From Auriscalpium vulgare (Eukaryota > Basidiomycota > Agaricomycetes > Russulales > Auriscalpiaceae), in the NCBI GenBank assembly GCA_019915015.1, contig JAHBBC010000020.1, forward strand, positions 558,001 through 622,000: a DNA stretch of 64,000 nt, read 5' to 3'. Under the pieces are notes generated by a model that saw nothing but the letters and a program-made list of their open reading frames with translations, was not told the DNA's origin and did no database searches. Of the stretch, positions 21,676 through 33,749 are shown piece after piece. The position numbers and the translations under genes are program-made. Every line of letters begins with the position of its first letter. Position 1 is the stretch's first letter.

Positions 21676-22551
21676 ATGGCAGGCTCAACCTTTGTTAACG
21701 ACTATCTCCCAGAGCTCGCGGGCGGGCTGATCGACATCCCGACCAAGGGCGTCGTTCATTTTCTATCTCGCAGCATGCCCTTTGTCCAAGAGCAGGAGGG
21801 CGATAAATGCTTGGATGCAAGTTTGTCGCTCCTCGAGCGCTACATGGGCGGCATGGAGGAGCACGAGCAGCTGGCCATGCAGCGTCTGTATCGAATGTGA
21901 GCTCGTCCGCTGGCGGTTTCAAGACTTTCCTCATTTCCTTGATTCCCTTATGAGCAGTGCGCAAGAGAAACAGGCGGCTCTGAGGAGCAGCAGCGAATTT
22001 CACCGCTTCTTTCATTCCCATGATTTTGGCAAAATTGCGAAACACACGTATAAAGCCGTCAAGGTAGTAATCCAACAAAGATCATCGGAGATTTCATCTG
22101 CTGATATGGACAACAGAAAGCCTCAAAACGATCCCGAGAGCGCCTGCTCTTCCAAGGGCTAGCGCAACCATTGAATGGTACCGCAACTGCTGGTACGGCT
22201 CTTGAGGTGTCTTGGCGCGTGTGACGACTGACTGCGGCGTTAGTTCCTGCTGTGGCCGCTGTGCAGCCTAGTGTCCCGCAATTTGACCCCACGGGCACTT
22301 CCATCACGGACCCGTTCTCAGACTCTCACGCAGCCGGTGCCAGTGTTAGCACCTTAGAGGACAACGTATCCGTGATCGCTCTGGAAGTCTATCAGTCCAA
22401 CGAGACGCAAGGTAGGATACTGGGTTACAGGTCACTCGAACGTAACCGCTGACGATCGTGGACAGATGACGCTGCGGTGCTCACTGCGGAGACGCCCGGC
22501 CAGGAGCCGTCCTTCGGCGTTTCTGTTGCGCTGCCGTCAAGTTCGACGTGA
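21676..22551 (+). CDS. Kinase-partner protein D, unknown function
   Basis: Type-2 partner (MAGSTFVNDYLPELAGGLID...), about 215 aa in five exons, stop at 22549-22551. Compared with type 1 the exon-2 helix reads SSEFHRFFHSHDFGK and exon 3 ends TATAV. Frames and splice sites hold throughout. It is the only intact type-2 partner in the window: B is absent and E is split. Confidence 0.7.
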
Positions 22552-23050
22552 TTTGGTGGCGTCTGCGCGAGGCGGGCCTTCGAGGCGCTCGTCCGGAATG
22601 CGATTCATCGTCCGCTTGTCTTCAGCCATGAATATCTATGTCACGACCATCGCCTGCGTGCGGGACTGCAGTGCTTATGATATCCCGAGGAAATGTACTT
22701 TACGCATTATTGGTGCAGACTATATGCTTAATTATTAGCTCGGATGACGGGCTGTACGGTGTACCGTCACGCTGCTTGGAGATTCTCCTCTGTTCCTACG
22801 CTTTCCTGCTAGCTGTGAGCATGCCACAGGTTCTCGCACGCTGTATGACGCCTTGCGTTTGTTGGAAAGTAGGACGTTGGAAGGACAAGGTTATACCTTC
22901 ACTAGTAACATCTGGTAGCGGAAATGGAACGCAGCGCGCCTGAGGTGACTATTGTTCTCAATATTGAAAATCGATCCGCCGTGTATGAAGAACAGAGAAA
23001 GCATCCAATAGTTTAGTCTGTATAAGTTACGCACTGAATTGTGGTCCCAA
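22552..23050. other. Intergenic, 3' flank of partner D
   Basis: The first about 190 bp repeat the spacer seen after partners A and C, ending near 22740. The remainder is unique and shows no gene. Confidence 0.5.
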
Positions 23051-25198
23051 TCATACTCTACAAATACCCAGAGCGTCCCAGCGATCGCTCCCAACCCCAG
23101 CAGTCACGATGAAAAGATCATTCGGATCGTAGGCGGCCTTGACCGTCAACAACCGCGGGTAGTTTGTTCCATAGAACGTCGTCTTCCAGTCCGGCTCACG
23201 GGCGTCCGCCTCATTCGAGTACGAGCCGCTGTCGCTCTCGCCACTCAGGTTGGCCAGTGTTGGCACATACTCGTTGGTGAGCTTCTGCTTGGCGGACTCA
23301 ACGTCGGCGGCTGTCGCATCGTCGTCCCAGTTTGTGGCGACGATGACCTGATTCATGACATGTTTCAGTAGTGCTGCGATAACACAGAGATACACCAGAA
23401 TCTTACGTGAGTCTTCGCTGTCCGCCACTTTGGAAGGACAGCTGAAGAGATGTTCGCGTTTTCGGCCACCTTGCCTGCACTCGCACGTATTAAGTCATGC
23501 GGAAATGGCGGAATGTCAGCACGCTCACCTCCTCCGAGCATATGGCCAAGCACCCTGTGTGGTGCTCTGGTCAGCCTATATATAGCAAAGAAAGCGTCCG
23601 CGCTCACCGTTGGGCGCCACCATCGATCAATGTCTTGTAAGCCGTGCCGACCTTGGTGGGGTCGAGGTACGCCGTCGCGGGGATGAGCCTCGATCCCAAT
23701 ATCAGGTTCACCCCAGACGGGTCGTCGGCGAAACCCAAGATGTCATTGGGAAGCGCGGTGATTGTTCCCTCGCCAGAGACGGTCGCACCGAGGGCCGTGA
23801 CATCCGTCAGCAGTGGCTCCATTTGAGCTTCAGCGTCAGCGCCGGTCAGATTGCTGAAGACCGTCGACAACGCCAGGCTGCTCGTGCCGTCTGCGTTGTT
23901 AGCCAGGTAGAAGTACTGCCCCGCGCGGACGCTGTCCCAGTCGAAGATGTGCTTCGCGTGCGCGCTCATGACGGCGGCTGTCAGAACGCTCGAGTTCGTG
24001 GTGACCGTAGCTTGATGGAGAGTGATCGGGAAGGCGGGGAATGTCCGGAAGGTCGCTGAGATGATGACGCCCCAGCTCCCTGCACCGCCGCCACGAAGCG
24101 CCCAGAACACTGCGCCACCAGCAGTCAGGTCCCTCTACATTGCGATCTTGATTGCCAAGTACTCACGGTCCGAATGGGAGACTGCGTTGGCAGTGATCAG
24201 TTCACCAGAGGCAATCACAACTTGATATTCTGTATTGTGGTCGAATTGAATTATTGATCAGTTAGCAAGAACCGGCGATCAAAGCGCTTAGACTCACCAA
24301 GAACATTGTCGGCCGCGAGTCCATATATAGGGCCAAAGGCCGAATGACCTGCGCCCTGCGTGTAACCACCGCCTGCCGCGACCGTTGCTGCGGTACCGCC
24401 GACGAAGATCTTGCCTTCAGCTTTTGTCGCCGCGTAGATTGCCTTCAAGCCCACCCCACTGCCGACGGTGACGGCGCCACCCTGGTCGACCCCACCCACG
24501 ACGAACGAATCCGTGAAGGTGATGTTTTGAAAGTACTGCGTCCAAAGTAGAAGCGACCCCTTGGCTGTCGACCGGCCGAGGTAGTCGTGCCCCGACGCTT
24601 TGATCGCCACCCGCAAATTATGCGCCGAGGCGAATTTGACGCCGGCCTACAATGCGTCCCATAATTGGCTTCGCCATATCTCGTCTGACATGTGGAGGAG
24701 CGACGCACCTGAATGTGTGCTGCGGTGGTCGCGTTGACGGCGTAAACAGAGACCATGCCTTGGGAACACGTAGTTCCGTTTTGAAGACACAGCGCAGGAG
24801 GATTTGCAGAGTAGTCCTTCAATCGTCAACGACGCATGAGCTAATGGACCGGCGTTGTGCGCACGGAAAGCGTGCTCACCTGTTCCCAGTTGTACTATTA
24901 TCAGATCGTCAGCGACGTTGTCTCGTCGGCACATGAATAAATGGATACTCACCGAATTCATCGCGCCAGGGATGGTCTCGCGGTACAGACCACTGAGCCA
25001 TTGCGCTTCTGTGCATTGAAGTGCGACGCAAGCTTGGGCTGAAGGTTTGACAGTTCCTAGATGTCCGTCGACCTCTGCGCGAAGCTGGCCCCAATCAGCC
25101 TGTTGCGGATAGCCCGGGCCGCCGGGTTGACTTCGGCAGCCAGCATGCGCCAAAGTCAGCTGCGCCACAAATGTCAGGCCGTACAGCAAAAAGACCAT
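23051..25198 (-). CDS. Secreted FAD-linked oxidoreductase, BBE-like (AA7 type)
   Basis: Oxidase or dehydrogenase of the berberine-bridge-enzyme-like family, expected to oxidise sugars or small alcohols outside the cell; the substrate is not predictable. Signal peptide MVFLLYGLTFVAQLTLAHA. About eight exons keep frame. Motifs in order: NATTAAHIQ and FASAHNLRVAIKASGHDYLG (FAD-binding, candidate flavin-linking His), GLKAIYA, ATVAAGGGYTQGAGHS, FWALRGGGAGSWGV, and a C-terminal BBE segment with EPDWKTTFYGTNYPRL and YDPNDLFIV. Start at 25198 chosen because the upstream in-frame codon at 25207 is GTG. A TATATAA box lies about 70 bp upstream. No break seen. Confidence 0.87.
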
Positions 25199-25263
25199 CG
25201 TCACCACCGCCGAGGTAGATAAAGGATTAGGGGAGGAGGAGGTGCAGACGGGTTCAAAACCCT

Positions 25264-25276
25264 GGGTTTATATAGC
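25264..25276 (-). promoter_or_regulatory. TATA box of the BBE-like gene
   Basis: CTATATAAACC on the minus strand, about 70 bp before the ATG at 25198. Confidence 0.6.
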
Positions 25277-25279
25277 GAC

Positions 25280-26001
25280 CAGCCATCGTCAACGACAGAA
25301 GGTGATGCGGTGTGTCTGAGGATACGGAGCCATCGCACAGCCGAAGAATTCATTGCGGCGCTTTTTCCCACAAGGCGCTTACGAGCTGTGCGGACCTGCT
25401 GAAACGCAGCACCGGAACTAGTAGTAGGCGGTCAGCTCGAGGTCGCTAATCGTTGGACATGCAGCAGAAGGGGATGCTTCGCAACGAGGAAGGAGTTGCC
25501 TGGACCGCAATAGGTCGAAAATAGGACCCGGGCAGAACCTGAGAGATTTCGCCGGAGGCGACAGCGCGAGTCCGATTCAGATGGTATCTAGAAAATGTGG
25601 GGTAGATGACCGTCGCCCTGGATGAAATCGTCAGTATGACAGCTCCACATATGTTAAAGCAGCAAGCGAAACGCACCGGCCGATACTTGGTCACGGAGTC
25701 GTAGAACACAGACGCACGGAGCCGGATCCTTCGTGGAGCTCACCAGCGTGCCTTCCTGTGCCTTCGGGGACCGGCGTTACTGCGTCGTCTGGCCAAGTGG
25801 AGGTTGCTACGAAAGAGCCTTTACGTCGTGACTGGAACGTATTGATACAAAGCGGCACGACACCAACGGATCCAGGGCCGAGGTGATAAGCGCTCACTTT
25901 TGAATACGGATTACCTTGAGATCACAGAGGCAAGATCTCAACACCTAGAGGCGATCTCAAGCAATCTGACCGGCAGCACCGAGAAACGTGATCGACAGTG
26001 A
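25280..26001. other. Intergenic
   Basis: Short open frames only (for example 25446-25709, minus). No gene supported. Confidence 0.4.
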
Positions 26002-27086
26002 TCACAATTCGTCTCGCGGCTGAGACATGACAACGGCGCCCGAGACGGAAGCGAACCAGGCGCGCTGATCCTTGGGGGATGCCCAGTCTGCCGAGTTCCC
26101 TACATAGACCGTTGGTCGCGTCGGCATCATCCCGGCAGATGGGGTCGAGGAACACGTACCTCCAAAGAACGTTTGGAAGTGCAGCCCCTGTATACGGGAC
26201 GCGGCGTCGTCGCGGAGGCTCAGCCCGTCAATGCGTATTACGGATTGTCCATTGATGAAGACTTCAACCTCGCCTGCAATGCGCTCAGCGCGGAGGATCG
26301 AGAAATCTGGCCATGACGCACCATTTTCTTCTCCTATGCCATTCAATTTCACCCGTGTCATGACCCTGAACCATCGCGCGCTCTCGAATTTCCAAGCTCC
26401 CCGCCCCACAGAGAACCCAAAATCTGGATTTTGATGGGAGAACGGCGGGACCGCGAGGAGGCGGGCTTTGTTAGTGGCCGTGAGAGGGATATATGCGTAT
26501 AGCTCGCCGAGTCCATCCGCACTAGGTACTAGGTGAGGGCACTGACGGAGGTAACGCAGATGTACTGAGCTCACCGCCACATGAGACGAAGGTCGAAGCA
26601 CTTGCATCGTTCGTTTTGGCGTCCACCAGAGCAGCCATACGCGGCCTCGCCAATGCCGCCGTCTTGAGAATGCAACAGGTCAATCCAAGCCACACATCGC
26701 GGTAGCATACACTCACAAATTCCTGGCAGCTTGCCTCCCTTCGCCCACTCCCAGCCTTCCTCGAACATCACGTCGTACCCCATGATGACCTCTTGCGCTT
26801 CCCCGGACGCTGTACGAAATGCAGGTGGACCGGACAAGTACAAGCCGAAGCCGCCCTTGATCGACGCGCTGGGATTGATGCTGCCGGCGGGGTAAAGAGC
26901 CTCCCATGCTTCTTGTGGGCCATCACTTGCGGATAGCTTTACGACGCGGTGAGTGAGCGTCTTTGGCTGGCAAATCTTGTGCACGCCGAGCGCATCGTCT
27001 GCGAGGGGGATATGGGCGACAGCGGTGGTCCAGTTGTTGGTCGTGAATGCTGCGTGCAGACGATGCAAAGGCATAGGAAACGACAT
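26002..27086 (-). CDS. Polysaccharide lyase family 14-like protein
   Basis: Likely cleaves uronic-acid-containing polysaccharide (PL14 includes glucuronan and alginate lyases). Four exons. Exon 1 from 27086 includes IKGGFGLYLSGP, VIMGYDVMFEEGWEWAKGGKLPG; exon 2 has AYGCSGGRQNERCKCFDLRLMW; exon 3 has GELYAYIP and the Arg/Trp strand RVMTRVKLN, then VEVFINGQ and GLHFQTFFGG; the last exon has NSADWASPKDQRAWFAS. These are the jelly-roll strands usual for fungal PL14. Phases at all three introns agree. No signal peptide is visible at this start, so an upstream exon or an intracellular form is possible. Adjacent to the BBE-like oxidase on the same strand. Confidence 0.8.
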
Positions 27087-27408
27087 TCTGTTGAATAGTA
27101 CTCGGGCTACTTGATCAAAGTGACTGAACCAAGCGTTGACACATGCTGGCCGAGTATCCGTGGGAATATGTCTGAATCCGTGCGAACTCAGGTACGTCAC
27201 TGAGTCGGAAACCCATCGCGTTCACTAAAAACCCCTGCAAACGTGGTCGCCACGATACAATATCCGACATAATGAGGTATCAGCCCACGACATGTGGCGA
27301 TAATACAGGTGAACAACCGCGCAGCCTATCTTTAAGTACGGAACCGACACCAAGAGGATAAAGAGGCGGCCGCGAATCCCGACGACAGAATACAAGCACA
27401 AGCAATGA
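27087..27408. other. Intergenic
   Basis: Between the PL14-like and hydrophobin genes. Nothing supported. Confidence 0.4.
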
Positions 27409-27914
27409 CTAGAGGCTGTTGCAGTCGATCATCACCACGCCCGAGGCCTAGAACGCCGGTCAGTCCACAAGATATGACACGCGCAACTTGAAGGAGAACT
27501 CACAGAGGTACTCCGGCTGCAACAGCTCGGCATCTTGTCGCCGCACTGTTTATTGTCGGGGGAGGGCTCGCACATGAGAAGTCCAAAAACCTGTGAAGAA
27601 CACCAATTCAGCAGGCGGTCAGGGGGGATCGGGTTGACGCCACGTACAGGAGTGGGTTTGTTGCAGCACTCGAACGTTTGGCCGGGTTTGCAACGCTCAT
27701 CACCGGTGTCGGAGTTGGTGCTCGCAGCCGCGGACGTAGCAGAGCTGTCGCCGCCGCCGTTTCCGATTCCTCCCTCGCTCGGACCAGCAAACATACCCGG
27801 CGCGCCGGAATCGTCATCGCAGCCGCAGTCCGGAACGGGGGTCGCTGCCGCGAAGACCGAGAGACCGAAGACGAGGCATACGGCGAGCGTGGAGAACTTG
27901 AGCGACGAGAGCAT
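27409..27914 (-). CDS. Atypical hydrophobin-like secreted protein (complete)
   Basis: 130 aa in three exons: 27914-27648, 27590-27504 and 27447-27409, phase-0 introns. Signal peptide MLSSLKFSTLAVCLVFGLSVFA, a Gly/Ser/Asp-rich linker, then C-x7-CC-x11-C-x8-C-x6-CC-x13-C-NSL-stop. An extra CGC pair sits just after the signal peptide. The start at 27914 is preferred over the longer in-frame extension because it places the signal peptide at the N-terminus and lies about 75 bp after a TATATA box. Intron positions match the other hydrophobins here. Confidence 0.77.
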
Positions 27915-27983
27915 TGTGAGGGTGAGGAGTGTAGAGTAAGGGGCGGGACTTGAGGGGTCTTGGAAGGCGGAAGACCCTGCGGG

Positions 27984-27998
27984 GGCGGGGCTATATAT
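27984..27998 (-). promoter_or_regulatory. TATA box of the hydrophobin at 27409-27914
   Basis: CATATATAGCCC on the minus strand about 75 bp upstream of the ATG. Confidence 0.55.
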
Positions 27999-27999
27999 G

Positions 28000-28659
28000 C
28001 GGTTTGGGACTTGGGGCTCGCGGCGGGTGAGACACGCCACAAGGTACCGTCCACTTGGTTTCCTTTGCCAGATCTAGGCTGCAGAGGTCAGCTGGGGCAA
28101 AATCGGTTAGGGGTTGGAGAGGAGCGGGGAGAGCGGTGCGGGGAAGTGGGTAGATAGAAGGCTCCAGCAAGCGTAGTATCTACGGGTGCCAGAGAAGGAA
28201 TCGGTCGAGGCTGGCAGCGGCCGGGCTAGGGGGATGCGTAGCCGGCGGAGACAGGTTGTTGGAGACGGCGGGGTTCAGGCGAAGACAAGACGTGCCGATC
28301 GAAAGCGGCGGCTGGGATCGCGATGCGTTGGACTTCGCTGTGAATCATGGAAGTGGACACTGGATGCGAGCTTCAAGCTTCAAGGATGCTTGACGACGCT
28401 CCAGAGCCTCGGGTGTATCGCGCTTTGATCGGGGGCACGGAGGAGGGGATGTTGTCGAGGCCGGGGATGTTGTCGAGGCCGGTATCCTGCGCATCACGGA
28501 TGCGGGCACGGTGTGTTCGGAGGGTATCATTCGAGGCTGCAAGCCTAATCGCAGAGACGGAATCAAATGGGCCGCGATAAAGTGCAAGGCTGTGTCTGTT
28601 TTGACGGATTTGAGATAGCGTGGTGGTGCTGTTCGATCTTCGGCAATCGTTCGTCTTGG
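28000..28659. other. Intergenic, shared with 57593-58060
   Basis: Matches in reverse the DNA between F-box 1 and the hydrophobin fragment at 58070, so the F-box-hydrophobin pair was duplicated as a unit. A GGGGATGTTGTCGAGGCC unit is tandemly repeated near 28447-28480. Confidence 0.55.
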
Positions 28660-29772
28660 TCAAATCCAGTCGACGTGTCGCGGGCGCTATTGGGAACATT
28701 TAACATCCGGCATATAGTACCGACCTCATGAAAAACACTCACCGGGAAGTGGTACGGCGTCTCGAATGTCACAAATTCAACACCCTGATCGCGGCAGGTG
28801 TCCACAATCGCCGCTAGCGTCTCAACTGGTAGCTCCCCCGGTGAGACAGTGACCAGCTCCAACTCATCCAGCTCGCGCAGAGCAGCAGCAAAAATAAAGC
28901 ATCCTCCGGGGGCTGTTTCCACCAACGAATTTTGCAGTGATATCCGACGTGCCGCAGGGTTTGGGGAAAGAAGATGTCGTGAAATGGGAGCTCGTTGACA
29001 ACGAGACCTTTGAGCTGCTCGAGCTGCTCGATGATCTCTGCGGGAGGTAAAGGCCCGGTGAGCACTAGCGTCCGGAGCCTCGGCAGCAGGCCCGACGAAC
29101 AAAGAAGCGGAGGCCAATCTGTGTCGTTCCAGTCCGGTGGCACGTCCAACTCGAGATCGCGCAGCGCCGGAAGGTCGTGGGCAATCACGAAAATCTGTGT
29201 TATGACGTACGAAGGGAGAGACAGAGATGGAACGCCACTGGGTATCCTGACGACTGGGACTTCGTCGACATCAGGCGTAAAGAGCTCCGTAATTTCGACG
29301 GCACACGGACCCGGAAACAGCTCCAACATGGCGTCGACTTCTTCATGACAGCCGGAGAGTATGACGGATTGGACGCGCTCGGGATTCGCGATTCGAGGCA
29401 TGATGCACAAGTAATGGGTATCTAGCGAGATGTCGAGGCCTGCGACGTGCGGGCACACCTCAAGCAGCGCAGTGTCCACCGCAGCCGGGGAGTCATAGGT
29501 GAGGGAGATGGAGCGGACGTGCGCAGCTAGGTGAGGGCGCGTGCAGAGGGTGTCCACGAGCAACTGGACTTCGATGCTACCAATTGGGACGTCGTGGACA
29601 TGCGTGTAGCGGGGTGCGCGGCGGAAGAGGAGGCGTTGTGCGATGGGTCTCCACGCCCTACACACGAGGGCACATCATCGAGGAGGGTGTCGTAGTCGAT
29701 CTCGAAATGCTGCGAAAGCCTATACACCCATTCTATGGCAACAATTTGAAGCTCCAGAGGAATGATTGCCAT
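28660..29772 (-). pseudogene. F-box protein 3, frameshifted
   Basis: Homologous along its length to F-box 1 (56497-57592). It opens MAIIPLELQIVAIEWVYRLSQ, but around codon 29 GCGCAT of the intact copy is replaced by TCGATGAT (+2 nt), shifting the frame. A second shift occurs near the HCKIRWW segment (about 28910-28930). The terminal micro-exon survives (RPRHVDWI-stop, 28686-28660). Lies upstream of the hydrophobin at 27409, same strand. Confidence 0.75.
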
Positions 29773-30209
29773 GCGACGATTGAGCTGAAAAGGTGAAAGA
29801 TGGTCAATGCTTATGTCGCTGGCTTCTGTTGCTTGCAAGCTACACACCTTGATATGACTGATAACAACAAAACGATATTTGCGGGCGCGCGCGTGTTTTC
29901 CTTCTGTGCTTGCGTGGAGATACGGGAATGGCTATCATATGAAAGTTGGGTGGAACTGGAAGTAAGGAAAAGTAAGAAAGCGCCGTTGAGTCTTTGAACC
30001 GTTGGCCGTGGGAACCTAGGGATATACCCTCCGGTCACAATCTAGTACTTGCTGTTTTATATTGCTACAGGGATAAATTTGATATGTAGACGTATAGGCT
30101 AAGGTAGATGAAGCGCATTATCCTCGTTCGTCGGCTGGCCATCATAGGAATCGGATTGCACCTTCTGTACACTTAGCACGGATCCTCCCATGTATAGCCA
30201 GGACACACC
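29773..30209. other. Intergenic
   Basis: First about 200 bp resemble the 5' flank of the other F-box genes. Nothing else supported. Confidence 0.4.
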
Positions 30210-32477
30210 CTACTCGACCTTCGTAGGCCAGATGAGTATCGGAAGTTGGTGACCGAAATCACTCTCGGACTCTACGACTGGGCGGGCGACGATCACCGTC
30301 TTCCTGATAATTTCCTCGGGGCTAACGGCTAGCTCGAAGTCGAACGCGCGAACGAAGGTGAACAGGATCGCTTTCATTCTACGATGCAGTTAGCGAGCGG
30401 TTCCAGAAGCGCGGAGGGGGCGACGCACTCGATGACGGAGAAGCGGTAGCCAATGCAGGCGTGCGCGCCGGTGATGAATGTGAGCAGGTGGCTGAAGATG
30501 CTCGGGATCTCCTGCACTTTGTCCGGGATGTTGTCCCAGCGGTCTGGGCTAGTAGGCAAACTCGTAAGCCGCGCGCACATCCTCGTCGGTACTCAGAGGT
30601 CGTCGGACGCACTTGAACTCATGGGCATCCGCACCCCACAGCTCCTTCGAGCGGTTGAGCAGGCGGATCGGAATGAGCACCGACTGGCCCTTCGACACGG
30701 GGAACTCGTGCCTTGGAAGGCCGTCTGTGCCGATGAACGGCTTCTCCAGCGGGACGGTGGTGTCTGCCAAGGGCGCGCGCTCTGTATTGTTGACGGGGCA
30801 GTACAGGCGCAGGACCTCACGCGCAACCTTGTCCAGGTACGGGAGCGCGGCAAGCTCGTCCATCGACGGCGTGTCACTCGGGTGCGCGCGCAGCTCGGCG
30901 TTGAGCCGCGCGCGGACGGCGGGGTGCGTGGACAGTGCGAATAGCGTCCAGGCGAGCGAGGTGCTGTCTAACATTTAGAGGCAGGCACGCGCCAGGGGAG
31001 TGACGATAGACTCACCTGGTGGTCTCATGGCCTGCAATTAGGAACGTGGGGACCTCTGCAGCGAAGCGGACTCAGATAAATGCGCGAGAGCAGACGGGTG
31101 TGCGTACGCACGCGACAGGATATCCGCGTCACTCATGCGCTGGTCGTCGGGGATGTCGGATGCCATGTTGGCCTTGATGAGCAGGCTGAGCAGGTCCTGG
31201 CCCCGGATGTTGCGCTTCTCTACGCCGCCATTCGCATCGGTCTCTGTGCTCGCGATAATCTCGGCCTTCTTCTCGGCGATGAGCTTCGTGCCGATCGTGT
31301 TGATGACCTGCAGCGTGTGCGCCATCTGGCGGTTGCGCTTCATTGGCTGTTGGCGGGTTGTCAGGATGGGTCGATGCGGGCGTGGTAGTACGCACGAAGT
31401 ACCGCGAAGGGGGGAAAACGATGGGCAGGAGCGTCGACAGTGAGAAGGGGTCAATTTCCATGGAGGCGCGAAAACCCTCGACGAGCGCGTTGGGCTTGTC
31501 CTGAGGAATCGCGTCGAACGCATAATTGAATCCTGTATCGACTGGTGTGAAGCTACTGCGCATGGAGGGACCAGCCGCGACGCACCTGCCAAGCCGATTA
31601 TGTCCAACGTAACTTTGTTCAGCCAGAAGTACGCGTCGATGCGCAGCTTGCCGTCTGGTCGGACGGCATCGGAGTGATGGATATCAGCGAGCAGTGCGTC
31701 GCGGAACTGCAGGGCTGGTCCATTCGTGAAGAACGCTATTTCGATCGGCCAGTACTGACCTCGATAGATTTGTCAATGAAGAGATCTGTGAATTTGCGAA
31801 TTTGGGGTAGGCTGAACGCAGGGTTCTGCGCTGTGATGGTCAGGGAGTCAAAGGCCCGCCAGATGCTTCTATGCGCGCACCATGATTTTCCGCTTAACAA
31901 AGCAAGAACAAAGCGCCACATAGTGAGTAAAAGAGGGGGGTGGTGGTGGCCGGTTCCTCACCTGCTGGCGGTGCTGGGAGCCCTCAACAAACAGCAGGCC
32001 TACGGGCAAGGCCTGTCGCACAGATTCTCCACCGTAGGACAGAAAAGTGACGCACCTGTCCCAAGCAAGTCCCCAAGCAGATGGCGCAGCCCCATCGGCT
32101 TTGGGAACTCATTTACATGCGTAAATATGTGGTTGATCGCCTTCAGATCCGTGACGCTGATGTTCGTTATCTGCCACAAGCAAAAGTCGCGTCAGTACGC
32201 GAGAAGCCAAGCGAAACCGAATACGTACATCCCAGATTGAGCCATACTTGAAGACATGGCCGTACTTCTGCACCCACTCCTCGTGCAGCTCAATCGCGTC
32301 TGGTTCCCAGACGCCCTTCTCAAAGCTCCCGGTGAGCCAGTATTTGCGTGGAGGGCCCGGAATGCAGCGTAGGGGCGACCACACGTAGGAGATGACGAGG
32401 AGAGCGCTCTGGTACGCAGCGTAGGCTAGTATGGGGGCGCAGAGAGTCAGCCAGGACACGTGAGATAGGAAATCCAT
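30210..32477 (-). CDS. Cytochrome P450 monooxygenase, probably with one small frameshift
   Basis: Haem monooxygenase anchored by an N-terminal helix (ATG at 32477, [19 protein letters not shown]...). About ten exons. Landmarks: proline hinge CIPGPP, HRQQ in helix C, I-helix [10 protein letters not shown]-helix EVLR, the PDRW stretch, and haem loop [17 protein letters not shown]; the end is WPTKVE-stop at 30210. Just after HRQQ the best acceptor (31833) leads into a frame that misses NPAFSLPQ. The frame would hold if a tandem AACCCTG unit near 31818-31832 had lost one 7-bp copy. So the gene may be broken or the read may be wrong. Substrate and CYP family not assigned. Confidence 0.82.
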
Positions 32478-32769
32478 TCTCGCAAAGCGAGACGAGCTCA
32501 AGTCGAGAAGTTGTTGACTCTGGTGTACACAAGGAAGAACGGAGTGCTTGACTAAACCGTCGACATCCTGTTCCAAGAGTTACTTATAAGAGCACCATTC
32601 GGAGACCGTTAGTACGTGGTCGGGGTCAGACCGGGTCAGGGACATATGTGCCTGAGATTTACTCGGCATTTGTGCGACGGGGGCGTTCCGGCATTTTTCA
32701 TCCTGGTCGTGCGGGAATAGACTGCACTCGATCGAGTAAGGAAGGTCAGACAGTTTTCGACAGCATCGT
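32478..32769. other. P450 upstream region
   Basis: No gene supported. Confidence 0.35.
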
Positions 32770-33290
32770 GTGCTGGCTTCTTCCTCCGGATGGAGCTGCC
32801 AGTCACTCTGCGATCTGACCACCGATCAGGAATGACCGGCGACGCCGGTGACGTGCTTGTCAAGCCTTGTGCAGGAAGAGTTCATCGAAGTGGAAGACAC
32901 GAGTCTTCCGAAGGACGCCCTATCATCCTGGATCCAGGAATGTGTGCTTTGATGGCGGAAGGTCCTATATATAGCGGTCAGAGCGATATAATCCGATATG
33001 AAGCTCGTGTACCGTGTTCTTCGCTCCAGCGGTCGGGGCATGCACCTGGTGGAAGCGATGATCTTAGTCTCTCGAACACGACTTCACTCACGAGTTTAAA
33101 TTCAGTGCTAACCGTGTGCTTGTCACTTCCTACATCCATCGCGGCGTTGTACTGCTGTCATTTCCGAGGAGCTGTTGGGACGCGAACCACAAGAACTGGT
33201 GCAAGACTGGTAGGGCTTGTGGGCTTCGGCGACGGGTCGGGTTGGTCATGGCCACGACGTTTCGGATAGGCCGAGCGCAACTTTCGATGA
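32770..33290 (-). repeat. Segment duplicated in reverse at 9422-9935
   Basis: Contains a CTATATATAGG motif near 32966-32976 that the left copy has partly lost. No conserved reading frame between copies. Confidence 0.65.
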
Positions 33291-33749
33291 GTACCGGAAT
33301 TTTCAACAACAAGGCCTGACTGGCGATATTCACGGGAGGTGTGGACAAGCGTCTTGAAGTAGCAGGCGCTGCAGGGCCGGGCCAGGGCCAGGCCCGCCAG
33401 ACTTCAAACACGTGACGAAGTGGCGGTGAAGACCGCAAACACAGCCGCAAACAACGCGCCACCTCTTCGACAGGATGTAACGACAACTTGAACAGGCTTG
33501 ACCGCCGCGCCGTCTCGTAGTACTTACTGTGTAGTCACGGTGCACCTGCCCACCCACCTCTTCGCGTGTGTCCGCAGTCTGTGCCACTCGTTCACATCAT
33601 GTCGCGTAGCTGGTACTTCAGGTATCGGTGTCGCATATGATGATTTCATTTCCAAAGTATCTCGTGAGCCCGATGGTGGCAACGTGCAGAGCGAGCCCTC
33701 TGCTCTTCCATCGCTCGCAAATAAGATAACCAATGATATAAGCGCACTC
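33291..33749. other. Intergenic with hydrophobin 3'-flank relic
   Basis: About 33585-33660 matches the element found 3' of hydrophobin genes (CACTCGTTCACATCATGTCG, then CGCGTAGCTGG). No hydrophobin coding DNA is next to it. Confidence 0.45.

Larger units (their letters stand above)
16391..22740. repeat. Block 2: complete two-module kinase/partner block
   Basis: The only block with both kinases, both partners, the spacer and no transposon. Direct match to block 1 over about 5 kb, and inverted match to block 3. Confidence 0.8.
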
